Origin: Bactericera cockerelli
Lineage: Eukaryota > Arthropoda > Insecta > Hemiptera > Triozidae
DNA: 64,000 nucleotides
Reading direction: 5' to 3'
Assembly (NCBI GenBank): GCA_024516035.1
Contig: CM044960.1
Span: forward strand, 15,285,880-15,349,879
Each line of letters starts with the position of its first letter. Positions within the stretch are counted from its first letter, which is position 1. Below are positions 11,901-17,630 of this stretch, in pieces. Made by a program: the position numbers and the translations under genes. The notes beneath the pieces were generated by a model. That model searched no databases. It was not told the DNA's origin and saw only the letters and a program-made list of their open reading frames with translations.

Positions 11901-14900
11901 TAATTATTTTTGTTGTATTATGTCCTATTAATAAAGTGTAAAAAAAAAATAAGATGAGGGTGACCTGATACTTGAATCTAGTTACCATAGTTACGGAATT
12001 AGTCATGCCAAGTCACTAGTAATTATCTTTTAGTTAAAATGATACAAGCACTGTAGTTTCTAAGAGGCGTTCTCCCGGTCTTGAAACTAGTTACCATAGT
12101 TACGAAATTAGTCATGCCAAGTCACTAGTAATTACACTTTTAGTTAAAATGATATAAGCACTGTAGTTTCTAAGAGACGTTCTCCCGCGAAAACGCCCGT
12201 CTCGCTTGATCAAAATATGGATGAATACCAAGTGAACATCTACAGCATGGACGTAATGACTATCTCTTCATCTAATATACGAGGTGGAAATTTTCTAAAT
12301 CACAGGTACTCCAAGTTTGAACATTTAAAAACCCGAATGTGTTAATCACAACTTCAAAACTAACTATAATGTTCTTTTTACACGACAGAAAATTTCACCA
12401 GGAAAATAATTTGTATGAACGCCCACTATCTTTTAGTTATATGCAATCGGCACTGTTTGAAACGACGATAGAATGCTCTCAGTTGGAAATAGCTTACAAA
12501 CTTACCTAACATCAGCTTTCAAACTTACCTAACATCATAGTTCTTAGTTTAGAATAAATTTGTATAAATGAAAATATATTATTGATATCTCATAAGGCTA
12601 AATAATTACCTACCTGTTTCAATCACATGTTTGTGTCTTCCAGGTATTTGCAGTGCCTGAGCGTGGTTCATACAGATCCGGGAGTTCTGCAGAAGCTGGG
12701 GGAGATTTTTGAGGCCGAAGGAGATAAACAACAGGCTTTCCATTATCATTTTGAGGTTAGTAAATTTAGTTTAATTTTAGTTACGATGTTTTCTAAGATC
12801 TAAATATGAAACAACAAACAATTTAGATTATAATAATAGACCTTTAGTGGAAGGTAACCACTGGTCATATACCTGCACAAATAGGTAAATGGTGAAAAAT
12901 TCATGTATTGGGTAGGATTTGAACCTACGGATACCTACATTAACTAGATTATTATCAGACCAGCGCTTTAACCACTCGACTACCAATGCACGCGCGTCTG
13001 TTCCTCTTGTTCTCAAATTAAAAGTGTAGTTTTTGTTTCACTGAAGTCGATCTAAAATTATTGATTTCCCATATTGTTCTCAGGACCTCAGGAGTAAAAA
13101 TTAAGAACTGACTCAAACTTGCGAAGTCAAATTTTGTCCATTAGTTTTCCCCTAAATTTTAACTATTTCATAAAGGGTTGGGTGGACCTCGCCCTTTAGG
13201 TAGGACATTATTGTTATTTTCTTTTTTACTTATTTATTTTGTCATTTGTTTGTTTGTTTTTTTTTCTCTTATTTTTATACTGTTACCATTGTCCTCCTAA
13301 TAAAGCTTAAAAAAATAATAATAATACGAGATTGTCTTCCACAGTCGTACAGGTACTACCCCTCTAACCTGCAAGTCCTGGACTGGCTAGGCGCCTACTA
13401 CATAGAGATGCGAGTGCCGGAGAAAGCGCTCCCCTTCTTCGAGAAAGCGGCCCTTATTCAGCCGGATGAGGTCAAGTGGAAGCTCATCATAGCCTCCTGC
13501 CACCGCCGCTGCGGCAACTACCAGCTGGCTCTCGACATCTACAAGGATGTGCATGCCCAGTACCCTGACAACATAGAGTGTGAGTCCTTTGGTGAACATT
13601 AGCGTAACCCTGGTTACACAAAACTACGAAAACAATTATGAGCGTACGATACTTGGGTACGCAAAAGTGCTAGTTTGTTGGTACTTGAATTCTTGCTTGA
13701 ATACTAGCCCACCACTTCAAGAATTTTTGGAATATATTTTGAACAAAGCCATGATGAAAACAGGTGACACCCGCACACCAAACTTCATAAGACAAGTTTT
13801 TTCCCTGGACATACAGAGGGGCAATGCGGCCATTATCCTTGGCTCATTACCAGATGCTGTTCAGATGAAGGAATTTTTTTACTCATAAAAGTTATCATCT
13901 TGTTGATTTAAAATAAAACTACATACATTATTAAAAAAAAAATATTTGAATAGATCCTCTCCTTTCAATTTTCCTAACATGTTTTTTCAAAGCTTTGCTA
14001 GAGCAGTATTTGTCGCACAGTAAAAAACAATAGTAGGTAAATTCTGAACTTCCTATCTAACGTGGATTAAGGTTTAGCAGTATTTTAATCGGTCACTTTT
14101 TATTGAAATATTTCAAACTAAGCTGATAACAGATTCCAAAAAGAGAATTTGGTTAGTGTCCATTTTACGATTAACAGAATTGTCACCAATCACCATTATC
14201 ACCATTGGTTTATTCTACATGATCTTTTTTTGGTGTTGTTTTAAAGAAGGAAGGGCTGAGTTCTAAGAGGTTAAATCCTCAAAACACCATCTTTTTTCAT
14301 CAGTGAATTCTTTCCTGCTAAAGCCCGGAGTTGAAAGAGGTTAAATCCTCAAAAAAACCATCTTTTTTCATCAGTGAATTCTTTCCTGCTAAAGCCCGAA
14401 GTTCAAAGAGGTTAAATCCTCAAAACACCATCTTTTTTCATCAGTGAATTCTTTCCTGCTAAAGCCCGGAGTTGAAAGAGGTTAAATCCTCAAAACACCA
14501 TCTTTTTTCATCAGTGAATTCTTTCCTGCTAAAGTCCGGAGTTCAAAGAGGTCATATCCTCAAAACACCATCTTTCTTCATCAGTGGTGAATTCTTTCCT
14601 TCTTTTCAACAGGCTTGAAGTTCCTGGTCCGTCTGTGTCAGGACCTGGGCCTGAAGGAGGCCACGGACTACGGGCTGGAGCTGAAGAAAGCGGAGAAAGC
14701 CAGAGAGATGAGGGCGCGGGGGGGCAGCAGTGGGCGCCCAGACTCCAGGAGAAGCAGTGGGAGGTCCTCTTCCAAGAGCTACGCCAGCGAGGACCGTGCA
14801 GATAGCGAGGAATTTGGTACGTAAGAAAAGTACCTTTGTTTTTTTTTTTTTTTTTTTTTTTTTAACACATCTAGCGCCAAGGCCTAAAACTGAAATTCTC

Positions 14901-16071
14901 TCCTAGGGCCAAATTTTTTGTTGTTGATAATTTTGTAGTTTGGCTTACTTGGGTTAGTTTTGTTTCTTACTATGCCACACATCAGCATAAAGCACTCTGG
15001 GTAGCGTGTGGATATGCGATCACGCGGCCCCTGACAGTACTCAATTAATGAATATTTATTTAAAGAGAGGTCTGTAACATTCAGAGTCCTTGCCCCTTTG
15101 TTTTTTTTATTTTTAGATTTAACCTCGCTTTCAATTTCGTGGTCATATCACGACGTGGGGTTTACCCTCCAATCGCTGGGAACTCACAAACCAGCTACAC
15201 ATAAGGGTACGGAAGATGTACCTTTGTTTTTTTTTATAGATTTAACCTCGCTTTCAATTTCGTAGTCATATCACGACGTGGGTTTTACCCTCCAATCGCT
15301 GAGAACTCACTAACCAGCTACACATAAGGGTACGGAAGATGTACCTTTGTTTTTTTTGTTTTTAGATTTAACCTCGCTTTCAATTTCGTGGTCATATCAC
15401 GACGGGGGTCTTACCCTCCAATCGATTTGAACTCGCAAACCAGCTACACACATATAGGTGGTGTGTTAGAGAATGCCGTTGGCATTAGCACCGCCCTTGA
15501 ACAAGTTTTGTTTTTAATAATTTCAATTTCTATGTAAATAATCTACGTACTTTATTGTAAATAAAACTTGATCTAACATGTTTAATAGGTAATAATAACA
15601 TTACGCACCCTGAGTGTTGCCGGGAATAGCCAGCATCATGAGGGGTTGAATATAAATGGTCAGCAATCCAAATCATAGCCTCGCTGGACGTTGCTTAACT
15701 TCAGTGACAGAACTGGTATATTCAACGTGTCATCGACGCTGATTTACCTTTGCTTTCTACCCATTGCCAATGTTGTTATTTTTTGGGATAGTGAAAAATA
15801 TATTTTCATAGTTACCTACCTACTAGTTTATTTTTCTATGATTTTCTTAAGAAACTTGATTCAAGGAGCGATCGACATGAATTCACCGTCACCCAAGCAA
15901 ACATTACAAGAAGAATTTTTCTTTTCTTTCATAAAGCACAATTTCATCTCAATGTTTTCAGATTTCAATACGGCCATTCCAGATACTTTCGAGAGGCCCA
16001 GAACGGCAGCCATGTTGAAATCAACCCCCAACACAGGAAGTAGGGGGGTGGGGAGGAGGAGGAGGACCTAG
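1272..16071 (+). CDS. IFT88: IFT88, intraflagellar transport TPR protein (14 coding exons)
   Basis: CDS join: 1272-1421, 2839-2886, 3589-3749, 5467-5662, 6176-6393, 7731-7962, 8989-9146, 9456-9630, 10651-10837, 11639-11786, 12644-12755, 13345-13579, 14613-14816, 15962-16071. All introns are GT-AG and phases agree throughout; 2,334 bases give 777 residues plus stop. IFT88 is an IFT-B subunit that builds cilia; in insects these are mainly the cilia of sensory neurons and sperm. The N-terminus has the family motif EEDDLYSGYNEY (11-22) and RPMTG; residues about 186-680 are tetratricopeptide repeats, with family blocks such as NEMYYEALNTYQVI, KLIAPIIEDSF, DLEINKAVTYLR and LDWLGAYYIE. The tail is basic and Ser/Arg-rich and ends soon after ERPRTAA, so the acidic end of the vertebrate protein (about 824 residues) is absent. 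An in-frame TGA two codons upstream supports the ATG. The frame is intact; the gene looks functional. Confidence 0.95.
1590..1840 (-). repeat. 5S rRNA-derived SINE, degenerate copy
   Basis: On the - strand it reads a diverged 5S head (gccaacga- and gttgg-like ends, cttggttgggtgacc at the internal C box), then the shared body and the tail agttgaaagtgac. It lies in IFT88 intron 1 and is more decayed than the copy at 2925-3201. Confidence 0.75.
2294..2530 (-). pseudogene. C2H2 zinc-finger-like ORF remnant
   Basis: On the - strand the frame reads TCSLCNKICINARGLEIHIR followed by KKH, a C-x2-C-x12-H-x4-H finger, then about 50 residues ending at TGA 2303-2301. An in-frame stop lies shortly upstream of the finger. 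Similar single fingers occur at the N-terminus of some non-LTR retrotransposon proteins. It may be such a relic rather than a host gene. Confidence 0.35.
2839..2886 (+). CDS. IFT88: IFT88 coding exon 2
   Basis: A 48-base exon between acceptor attccag and donor gtgagt, phase 0 at both ends, adding residues 51-66 (VMIKPPTGARMTHGTG). It is too short to stand out as an ORF. It is placed by splice sites, frame and the Pro/Thr/Gly-rich character of this region in IFT88. Confidence 0.8.
2914..3212 (-). repeat. 5S rRNA-derived SINE (SINE3-like), best copy, 11-bp TSD
   Basis: The element occupies 2925-3201 on the - strand, flanked by agtatgaagac at 2914-2924 and 3202-3212. Read from 3201 downwards, the head aligns with 5S rRNA along its length: gccagcgtcgatggcatg, tgaatacaccggttc, acaccgaagttaagcgaca and gacttggatgggtgacc, so boxes A and C of the internal Pol III promoter are recognisable. 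The shared SINE body follows (gctgggtgaggtcaatgtg, gagggtaaaacccccgtc), then a terminal A-run. It sits 38 bp after IFT88 exon 2. Confidence 0.9.
3351..3526 (+). repeat. tRNA-derived SINE (family D), 15-bp TSD
   Basis: Bounded by aaatatttgcatcta at 3351-3365 and 3512-3526; the insert is 146 bp. The head gtagcttgatcgataagg and box B ggttcaagtcc are tRNA-like. The tail has gtagttgtgatatcacg. Related copies lie near 27559 and 51395. Confidence 0.88.
3589..3749 (+). CDS. IFT88: IFT88 coding exon 3
   Basis: Residues 67-119 plus two bases of the next codon. It contains SRPMTGVRGAGY and FDPLNQ, matching the RPMT-VR-AGF and FDPLSQ blocks of IFT88. The donor is aaaa|gtaagt; the split Lys codon is completed by exon 4. 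Confidence 0.93.
3975..4153 (+). repeat. LINE-like 3' tail (family L1) with stem-loop
   Basis: Begins gagggttgggtggaagag, then attgcc-aca-ggcaat (a six-base stem), aaccccgccctttagg, a T-rich stretch, cctaataaagc and a microsatellite of ataata units. Six copies of this tail occur in the window. It resembles the hairpin-plus-CGCC ends of insect non-LTR elements; no coding part remains. Confidence 0.65.
4971..5306 (+). repeat. tRNA-derived SINE (family C), 17-bp TSD
   Basis: Insert 4988-5289 flanked by atattttaaaacaggca at 4971-4987 and 5290-5306. The tRNA-like head has box A (gtggcagagcgagtta) and box B (gggttcgattccc). The body includes tccactcatacctcgtgagg; the 3' end is (ATT)n. A truncated copy is at 18729-18907 and another at about 60920-61055. 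Confidence 0.92.
5467..5662 (+). CDS. IFT88: IFT88 coding exon 4
   Basis: Begins after ttctag and reads PEEKFKRMEQEIVGLIDESC, matching the predicted coiled segment before the TPRs in IFT88. It continues through KAKLASNKERVL to ELTFS and ends phase 0 before gtaagt. Residues 120-185. Confidence 0.93.
5741..5857. repeat. Foldback/MITE-like element, copy 1
   Basis: Ends gtaagcggccacaacg and (reversed) gtaggcggccacaacg are inverted repeats around a GC-rich core with gggtctagggt iterations. A second copy lies at 10124-10251. Similarity continues about 60 bp to the left in both, so the true unit may be longer. Confidence 0.65.
6074..6109. repeat. Short perfect hairpin
   Basis: ggctcgtgaaaacg at 6074-6087 pairs with cgttttcacgagcc at 6096-6109 across an 8-base loop, 67 bases upstream of IFT88 exon 5. 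Function unknown. Confidence 0.6.
6176..6393 (+). CDS. IFT88: IFT88 coding exon 5 (first TPRs)
   Basis: Residues 186-257 plus two bases of codon 258. It holds the first TPR-like helices, with NEMYYEALNTYQVI and the YRMALDQVP block that is nearly invariant in IFT88. The acceptor is tttcag and the donor is ctcag|gtacac. Confidence 0.95.
6427..6560 (-). repeat. Retroposon 3' end with TTCTA-type tail
   Basis: On the - strand it reads gacctgtttgactgctggag, gggacttttcagtcttacc, cggcagtataaacaagg, then repeats of tattc. The same sequence is on the + strand at 60540-60625 and as a fragment near 7126-7215. Confidence 0.65.
7073..7332 (+). pseudogene. Decayed copy of IFT88 exon 6, split by a retroposon
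   Basis: Exon-6-like sequence (gtgctggtgaagatg, about 7110-7125) is interrupted by the TTCTA-tailed repeat and resumes as gctccacctaagagttcatc at about 7288-7307, followed by ctctagg and caacatagctttt. The second part shares ctctag and caacatag with the copy at 7570, marking both as relatives. Confidence 0.6.
7340..7490 (-). repeat. LINE-like 3' tail (family L1), reverse copy
   Basis: Reverse complement of the L1 tail: gcctgtggc preceding catctcttccaccca marks its 5' side, and the A-rich and attatta end lies near 7340. It directly precedes the exon 6 duplicates. Confidence 0.65.
7520..7680 (+). pseudogene. Tandem pseudo-copy of IFT88 exon 6 with acceptor
   Basis: A 161-base unit (acceptor region plus exon start) is repeated: exon start at 7570 here and at 7731 in the real exon. 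The first 28 codons match residues from 259 on, then TAG at 7655-7657 replaces CAG. Both copies have the same pyrimidine tract and ttcag acceptor. Confidence 0.88.
7731..7962 (+). CDS. IFT88: IFT88 coding exon 6
   Basis: Completes Arg258 and adds residues 259-335. It reads MKILHNIGVLLVKMHQYDEA and continues through CYFALENKDKMKQGF to ERYHSNN, ending before gtgagt. This is the only intact copy of the exon: a second copy with an equally good acceptor starts 161 bases upstream at 7570 but runs into TAG at 7655-7657, and an older copy lies at 7073-7332. Confidence 0.93.
7979..8181. repeat. Duplicated segment flanking the hammerhead
   Basis: A block of about 50 bases containing cagaatagtgagaagttgta and ctagatgtacatgattatca occurs at about 7986-8036 and again at 8131-8181. 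The first copy spans the end of the sequence after exon 6; the hammerhead lies between the two. Confidence 0.8.
8041..8085 (-). ncRNA. Type I hammerhead ribozyme motif
   Basis: Read on the - strand from 8085: stem I strand UACCUG, core CUGAUGA (8079-8073), stem II GAGC-AAAGAA-GCUC (8072-8059), GAA (8058-8056), stem III ACAG/CUGU with no loop (8055-8048), cleavage triplet GUC ending at 8047, then stem I strand CAGGUA (8046-8041), which pairs perfectly with UACCUG. All conserved core positions are present. The very short loopless stem III is what is known from hammerheads of Penelope-like elements and retrozymes, which act as dimers. The predicted cut is between 8047 and 8046. It is antisense in IFT88 intron 6. 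Flanking duplicated segments (7979-8036 and 8129-8181) may mark the host repeat. Confidence 0.85.
8186..8403 (-). repeat. 5S rRNA-derived SINE, diverged copy
   Basis: Contains the tail (gtttaacatcgctttcaact on +), a shortened body, and the 5S head including gaatggtcacccatccaagt (complement of the C box). It is in IFT88 intron 6, beside the hammerhead-bearing repeat. Confidence 0.75.
8640..8840. repeat. (GTT)n-containing repeat
   Basis: Runs of gttgtt at 8681-8700 followed by cttggctacagctggagg; the complement of the same block occurs at 18235-18275 next to a caacaa run. The flanking words atccatgcaatgcatggat form a palindrome. Unclassified dispersed repeat. Confidence 0.5.
8989..9146 (+). 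CDS. IFT88: IFT88 coding exon 7
   Basis: Residues 336-387 plus two bases. It contains KCILTSAKLIAPIIEDSF and GYNW, matching one of the most conserved blocks of IFT88 (TSAKLIAPVIETSF). The Trp388 codon is split across the intron (tg|g). Confidence 0.95.
9456..9630 (+). CDS. IFT88: IFT88 coding exon 8
   Basis: Residues 388-446. It contains LAQDLEINKAVTYLR and AAATNLSFIY, conserved in the family. It ends phase 0 at the donor gtgagt; a long-armed inverted-repeat MITE begins only 12 bases into the following intron. Confidence 0.95.
9642..10021. repeat. MITE with about 40-bp terminal inverted repeats
   Basis: gaatgggtgagtagaagaac at the left and its complement gttcttctactcacccattc at the right are the outer parts of about 40-bp inverted arms (9642-9683 and 9982-10021). 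No coding sequence. It begins 12 bp after the exon 8 boundary of IFT88. Confidence 0.7.
10124..10251. repeat. Foldback/MITE-like element, copy 2
   Basis: Ends gtaagcggccacaacg and tgtggccgcttac are inverted repeats; the internal gggtctagggtcgaggg is shared with copy 1 at 5741-5857. The left flank shared with copy 1 begins about 10045. Confidence 0.65.
10330..10440 (+). repeat. Retroposon tail (family L2) with stem-loop
   Basis: Contains aatgcc-gtt-ggcatt (perfect stem) then tgcaccgcccttgatcaag and an AT-rich end with aacttgatctaa. The second copy is at 15465-15605, nested in a 5S SINE. Confidence 0.6.
10651..10837 (+). CDS. IFT88: IFT88 coding exon 9
   Basis: Residues 447-508 plus one base of Gly509. 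It reads QGDIEQAEKAAVEAC and AYVNLGNCAMAREDH, then EALYNLG; the last matches EALYNIG of IFT88. A piggyBac-like MITE starts 15 bases past the exon end. Confidence 0.94.
10852..11017. repeat. MITE with 18-bp inverted ends and internal palindromes
   Basis: Termini taacacttggacgaccgg (10852-10869) and, reversed, taacacttagacgaccgg (11000-11017) differ at one base. Inside are the perfect palindrome tgtaccaccggtggtaca (10871-10888) and a near copy centred at 10923. The layout (TAA-type border, GC-rich palindrome near the end) is suggestive of a piggyBac-type MITE. Confidence 0.65.
11639..11786 (+). CDS. IFT88: IFT88 coding exon 10
   Basis: Residues 509-557 plus two bases of Trp558. It follows a strong acceptor (ccccccag) and reads LAHKSLNEYSDALECFHKLQ and EVLYQIASLYD, typical TPR helices of IFT88. 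A LINE 3' tail begins a few bases after the donor. Confidence 0.94.
11793..11952 (+). repeat. LINE-like 3' tail (family L1)
   Basis: ttgggtgaagagattgcc, then aaaggtaataaccccgccct, a T-rich stretch, ctattaataaagtg and an A-run. The hairpin is degraded (one mismatch) compared with other copies. It starts 7 bases after the IFT88 exon 10 boundary. Confidence 0.65.
11974..12190. repeat. Two-copy tandem repeat, period about 110 bp
   Basis: ctagttaccatagttacg ... gcactgtagtttctaagag ... cgttctcccg occurs twice in direct orientation with a few substitutions. Intron 10 of IFT88; no coding capacity. Confidence 0.8.
12644..12755 (+). CDS. IFT88: IFT88 coding exon 11
   Basis: Residues 558-595, with LQKLGEIFEAEGDKQQAFHY matching the LSKLGELYDREGDKSQAF block of the family. 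The acceptor is cttccag, the donor gttagt, and it ends in phase 0. Confidence 0.94.
12838..12993 (-). repeat. tRNA-derived SINE (family E), reverse copy
   Basis: On the - strand it starts with a tRNA-like head (gtagtcgagtggttaaagcg, box B gtaggttcaaatcctaccc) and ends ccactaaagg. The + strand relative is at 26238-26455. Confidence 0.7.
13170..13326 (+). repeat. LINE-like 3' tail (family L1)
   Basis: gggttgggtgga joined directly to cctcgccctttaggtagg (the hairpin segment is deleted), T-rich middle, cctaataaagc and ataata repeats, ending about 20 bases before the exon 12 acceptor. Confidence 0.65.
13345..13579 (+). CDS. IFT88: IFT88 coding exon 12
   Basis: Residues 596-673 plus one base of Cys674. 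It contains LDWLGAYYIEMRVPEKALPF, then KAALIQPDEVKWKLIIASC and CGNYQLALDIYKD, which is the best match to IFT88 in the window. The end of a LINE tail lies about 20 bases upstream of its acceptor. Confidence 0.96.
13697..13951 (+). pseudogene. 5'-truncated processed retrocopy of an unrecognised gene
   Basis: An open frame reads YILNKAMMKTGDTRTPNFIR, then QVFSLDIQRGNAAIILGSLP and ends KEFFYS at TAA 13886-13888. It is followed by a short 3' UTR with aataaa (about 13909) and an A-run (13933-13942). The 7-base word ttgaata at 13697-13703 and 13945-13951 could be a target duplication. The peptide looks like a conserved C-terminus, but I cannot name the parent gene. It lies in IFT88 intron 12. Confidence 0.5.
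14246..14597. repeat. Five-unit minisatellite, 70-73 bp period
   Basis: Units with gaattctttcctgctaaag, aaagaggttaaatcctcaaa and caccatcttttttcatcag recur with gaattc at 14305, 14376, 14446, 14516 and 14589. The last unit runs into the polypyrimidine tract and acceptor of IFT88 exon 13 (exon starts 14613). Confidence 0.92.
14613..14816 (+). CDS. IFT88: IFT88 coding exon 13
   Basis: Residues 674-741 plus one base. It reads LKFLVRLCQDLGLKEATDYG, then a Lys/Arg/Glu stretch and a Ser/Arg-rich low-complexity tail. The acceptor and its pyrimidine tract abut the last unit of a 70-bp minisatellite (14246-14597). Confidence 0.94.
15098..15455 (-). repeat. Triplicated tail of a 5S SINE
   Basis: Three direct copies (123- and 126-base spacing, with aacctcgc at 15121, 15244 and 15370) of the SINE 3' part: gctttcaatttcgtggtcat, atcacgacg and taccctccaatcg. 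The third copy continues, after an inserted L2 tail, into the 5S head at 15606-15742. Confidence 0.75.
15459..15605 (+). repeat. Retroposon tail (family L2) nested in a 5S SINE
   Basis: gagaatgccgttggcatt, agcaccgcccttgaacaag and an AT-rich end with aacttgatctaacatg. It separates the body and head of the 5S SINE, so it inserted later. Confidence 0.6.
15606..15742 (-). repeat. 5S head of the interrupted SINE
   Basis: Complement of the 5S-derived head: aacttcagtgac, caacgtgtcatcgacgctg and the shared word cctcgctggacgttgctt. It pairs with the body at 15360-15455 across the L2 insertion. Confidence 0.65.
15962..16071 (+). CDS. IFT88: IFT88 coding exon 14 (terminal)
   Basis: Completes Asp742 and adds residues 743-777 to TAG at 16069-16071. 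It has ERPRTAAM, matching the ERPKTAA motif near the C-terminus of IFT88, then a basic RRRR end. No canonical AATAAA occurs in the next kilobase before the transposon copy; the nearest variants are around 16210-16235, so the polyadenylation site is unknown. Confidence 0.9.
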
Positions 16072-16389
16072 GAGGTTGCTACGACCTGCTTCCGGAGTAG
16101 AGTGGGATCAGGCGGAGGAGAGTTGATTCAATGAAAGCGAATTCAATATTGTGATCCGTGATAATATTATGCTCATTTTTGTCTTTACCTTTAAAGGACA
16201 GTTTTACACACGTAAAAAATAATACATAAATTTATATAATACGAGTATTACGTATAGATGGTTGGTCGCCCGTTATATTTAATCATATTTATCTTTCTAA
16301 CGAAATTACTGTTCTAGTCCCAGCTGGGACCATATTATTCAGAGTTGTGTGGAGGATTCAGTCACACAGATTAATTTTTCATGTCCTAA

Positions 16390-16500
16390 GTTATTCAGTA
16401 AGGTTTTACCCTCCTTTCACAGGGAATCACACCAGCTACCCGTTTTAACCTCACTTAGTCTGGGTTGGGACGGTAATGCCACTTTATCTGGAAGCCATAG
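16390..16500 (-). repeat. Fragment of the shared SINE body
   Basis: Contains ggttttaccctcctttcaca, caccagctacccg and gtctgggttgggacggtaat, the complement of the shared central body. No head is recognisable, so the family (5S or tRNA) is undecided. Confidence 0.55.
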
Positions 16501-16530
16501 CCCTTACACCACGGAGGTTGGGTTTGGTTG

Positions 16531-17252
16531 TACAGGGTGGCGCCGCGGGTTCTCGTGTTTTTGAAATAGGTAGTACGGCCGAACGGAAGGGATAACCGGG
16601 TCGACGACCAACCCCTCTTGAAGGGTAGGATGGGGAATTTCAGTAACAATGCCGACCTGGTCCGTGGAGCATCGTGTTTTCGCTGTAGAGCAATTTTTGT
16701 GAAATAACGAATCTATCGTTGAAGTCACGCGCACTTTCCGCCGCCATTTCAACGTCCCACATCGTGGTACTGTTCCCTATCGTGATTCGATTTTGGAGTG
16801 GGTACGAAAATTTCGTGAAACGGGTTCATGTGCACCGACTTGGAACAAGACTCAACCTCGAACAACAAGAACACCGGAGAATGTGGCCCCCCGCTCGTTG
16901 GACCTCACGGTTTGTGGCTACTTTTTATGGGGTTATTTGAAAGGGAAAGTGTACACCAATAAACCTCGCACCCTTCAGGAGTTAAAGGCTTCCATTGAGA
17001 CTGAAATTCGAGCAAATCCAACCGATATGCTGGAGCGAGCAATGGGAAATGTGAAGGACCGACTCCAAGAATGCATCGCCCAAGAGGGAAGGCATTCATT
17101 TGATGGACATCATTTTTCATAATTGATTTTTTTTTCTCAAATAAAATCCCCTTGTTACTGAACATTTTAAAATTTATTTCAACCCGATACCTTCAACATT
17201 GACGATTTGACGACTGTTTCAAATTCACGAGGCATAGCTCCGCCACCCTGTA
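16531..17252 (+). mobile_element. Internally deleted mariner-superfamily element
   Basis: The insert 16533-17250 is flanked by TA. Inverted termini cagggtggcg and cgccaccctg match at 10 bases, with weaker pairing further in. A frame from ATG 16649 starts MPTWSVEHRVFAVEQFL, hits TGA at 16700-16702, and continues through a helix-turn-helix region (RRHFNVPHRGTVPYRDSILE) to RTPENV. It then jumps directly to the C-terminal part (LDLTVCGYFLWGYLKGK), so the catalytic centre has been deleted in frame; the last expected acidic residue reads Gly. Non-autonomous at about 0.7 kb against about 1.3 kb for full elements. It lies between the two converging genes. Confidence 0.8.
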
Positions 17253-17438
17253 TAACTACTATAAAACTTATTATTATTATTTTTTTTTTTAATAAATAAA
17301 AAGAATTTATCAATTAAGCTTTTTACTTAAAAATAACTCTTTCTCAATATAGAGAATATGAGATGGGGAAAGCATTGAAAATAAAAACAAGCAACATATT
17401 TTTTTTGTCCTCTCAGATAGCTCTGGGAGGGCCGGGTT

Positions 17439-17630
17439 TTATTTTTTCAATGTGTTGTACTGCAGGAAAGGGTTGTAGGCGGTGGAAGAGGCGAGGTAAT
17501 TAGGTCGGAACGGAACTTTGTAGGTGGGCTGGACGTCGGCGCGCAGAATCACAACTCCGGATGGGTTCACCTTGACTTTGATCTTGGTGAGAGGGGTCAG
17601 AATGCCGTAGTCCACGTCTTCGTATAGATC
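17439..17630 (-). CDS. NAGA: NAGA-like coding exon 8 (terminal)
   Basis: Residues 375-437 to [23 protein letters not shown], then [13 protein letters not shown], matching the VINPSGVVM block near the end of human NAGA, followed by an extra Pro/Tyr/Asn-rich tail. The stop codon overlaps an AATAAA (17443-17438 on the - strand). Confidence 0.94.
   Translation of the reverse strand, partial: DLYEDVDYGILTPLTKIKVKVNPSGVVILRADVQPTYKVPFRPNYLASSTAYNPFLQYNTLKK

Noticed and set aside
13246..13602. 118-codon ORF as a separate gene
   Set aside because: It is IFT88 exon 12 with read-in from intron sequence; the exon limits are set by acceptor 13344 and donor 13580.
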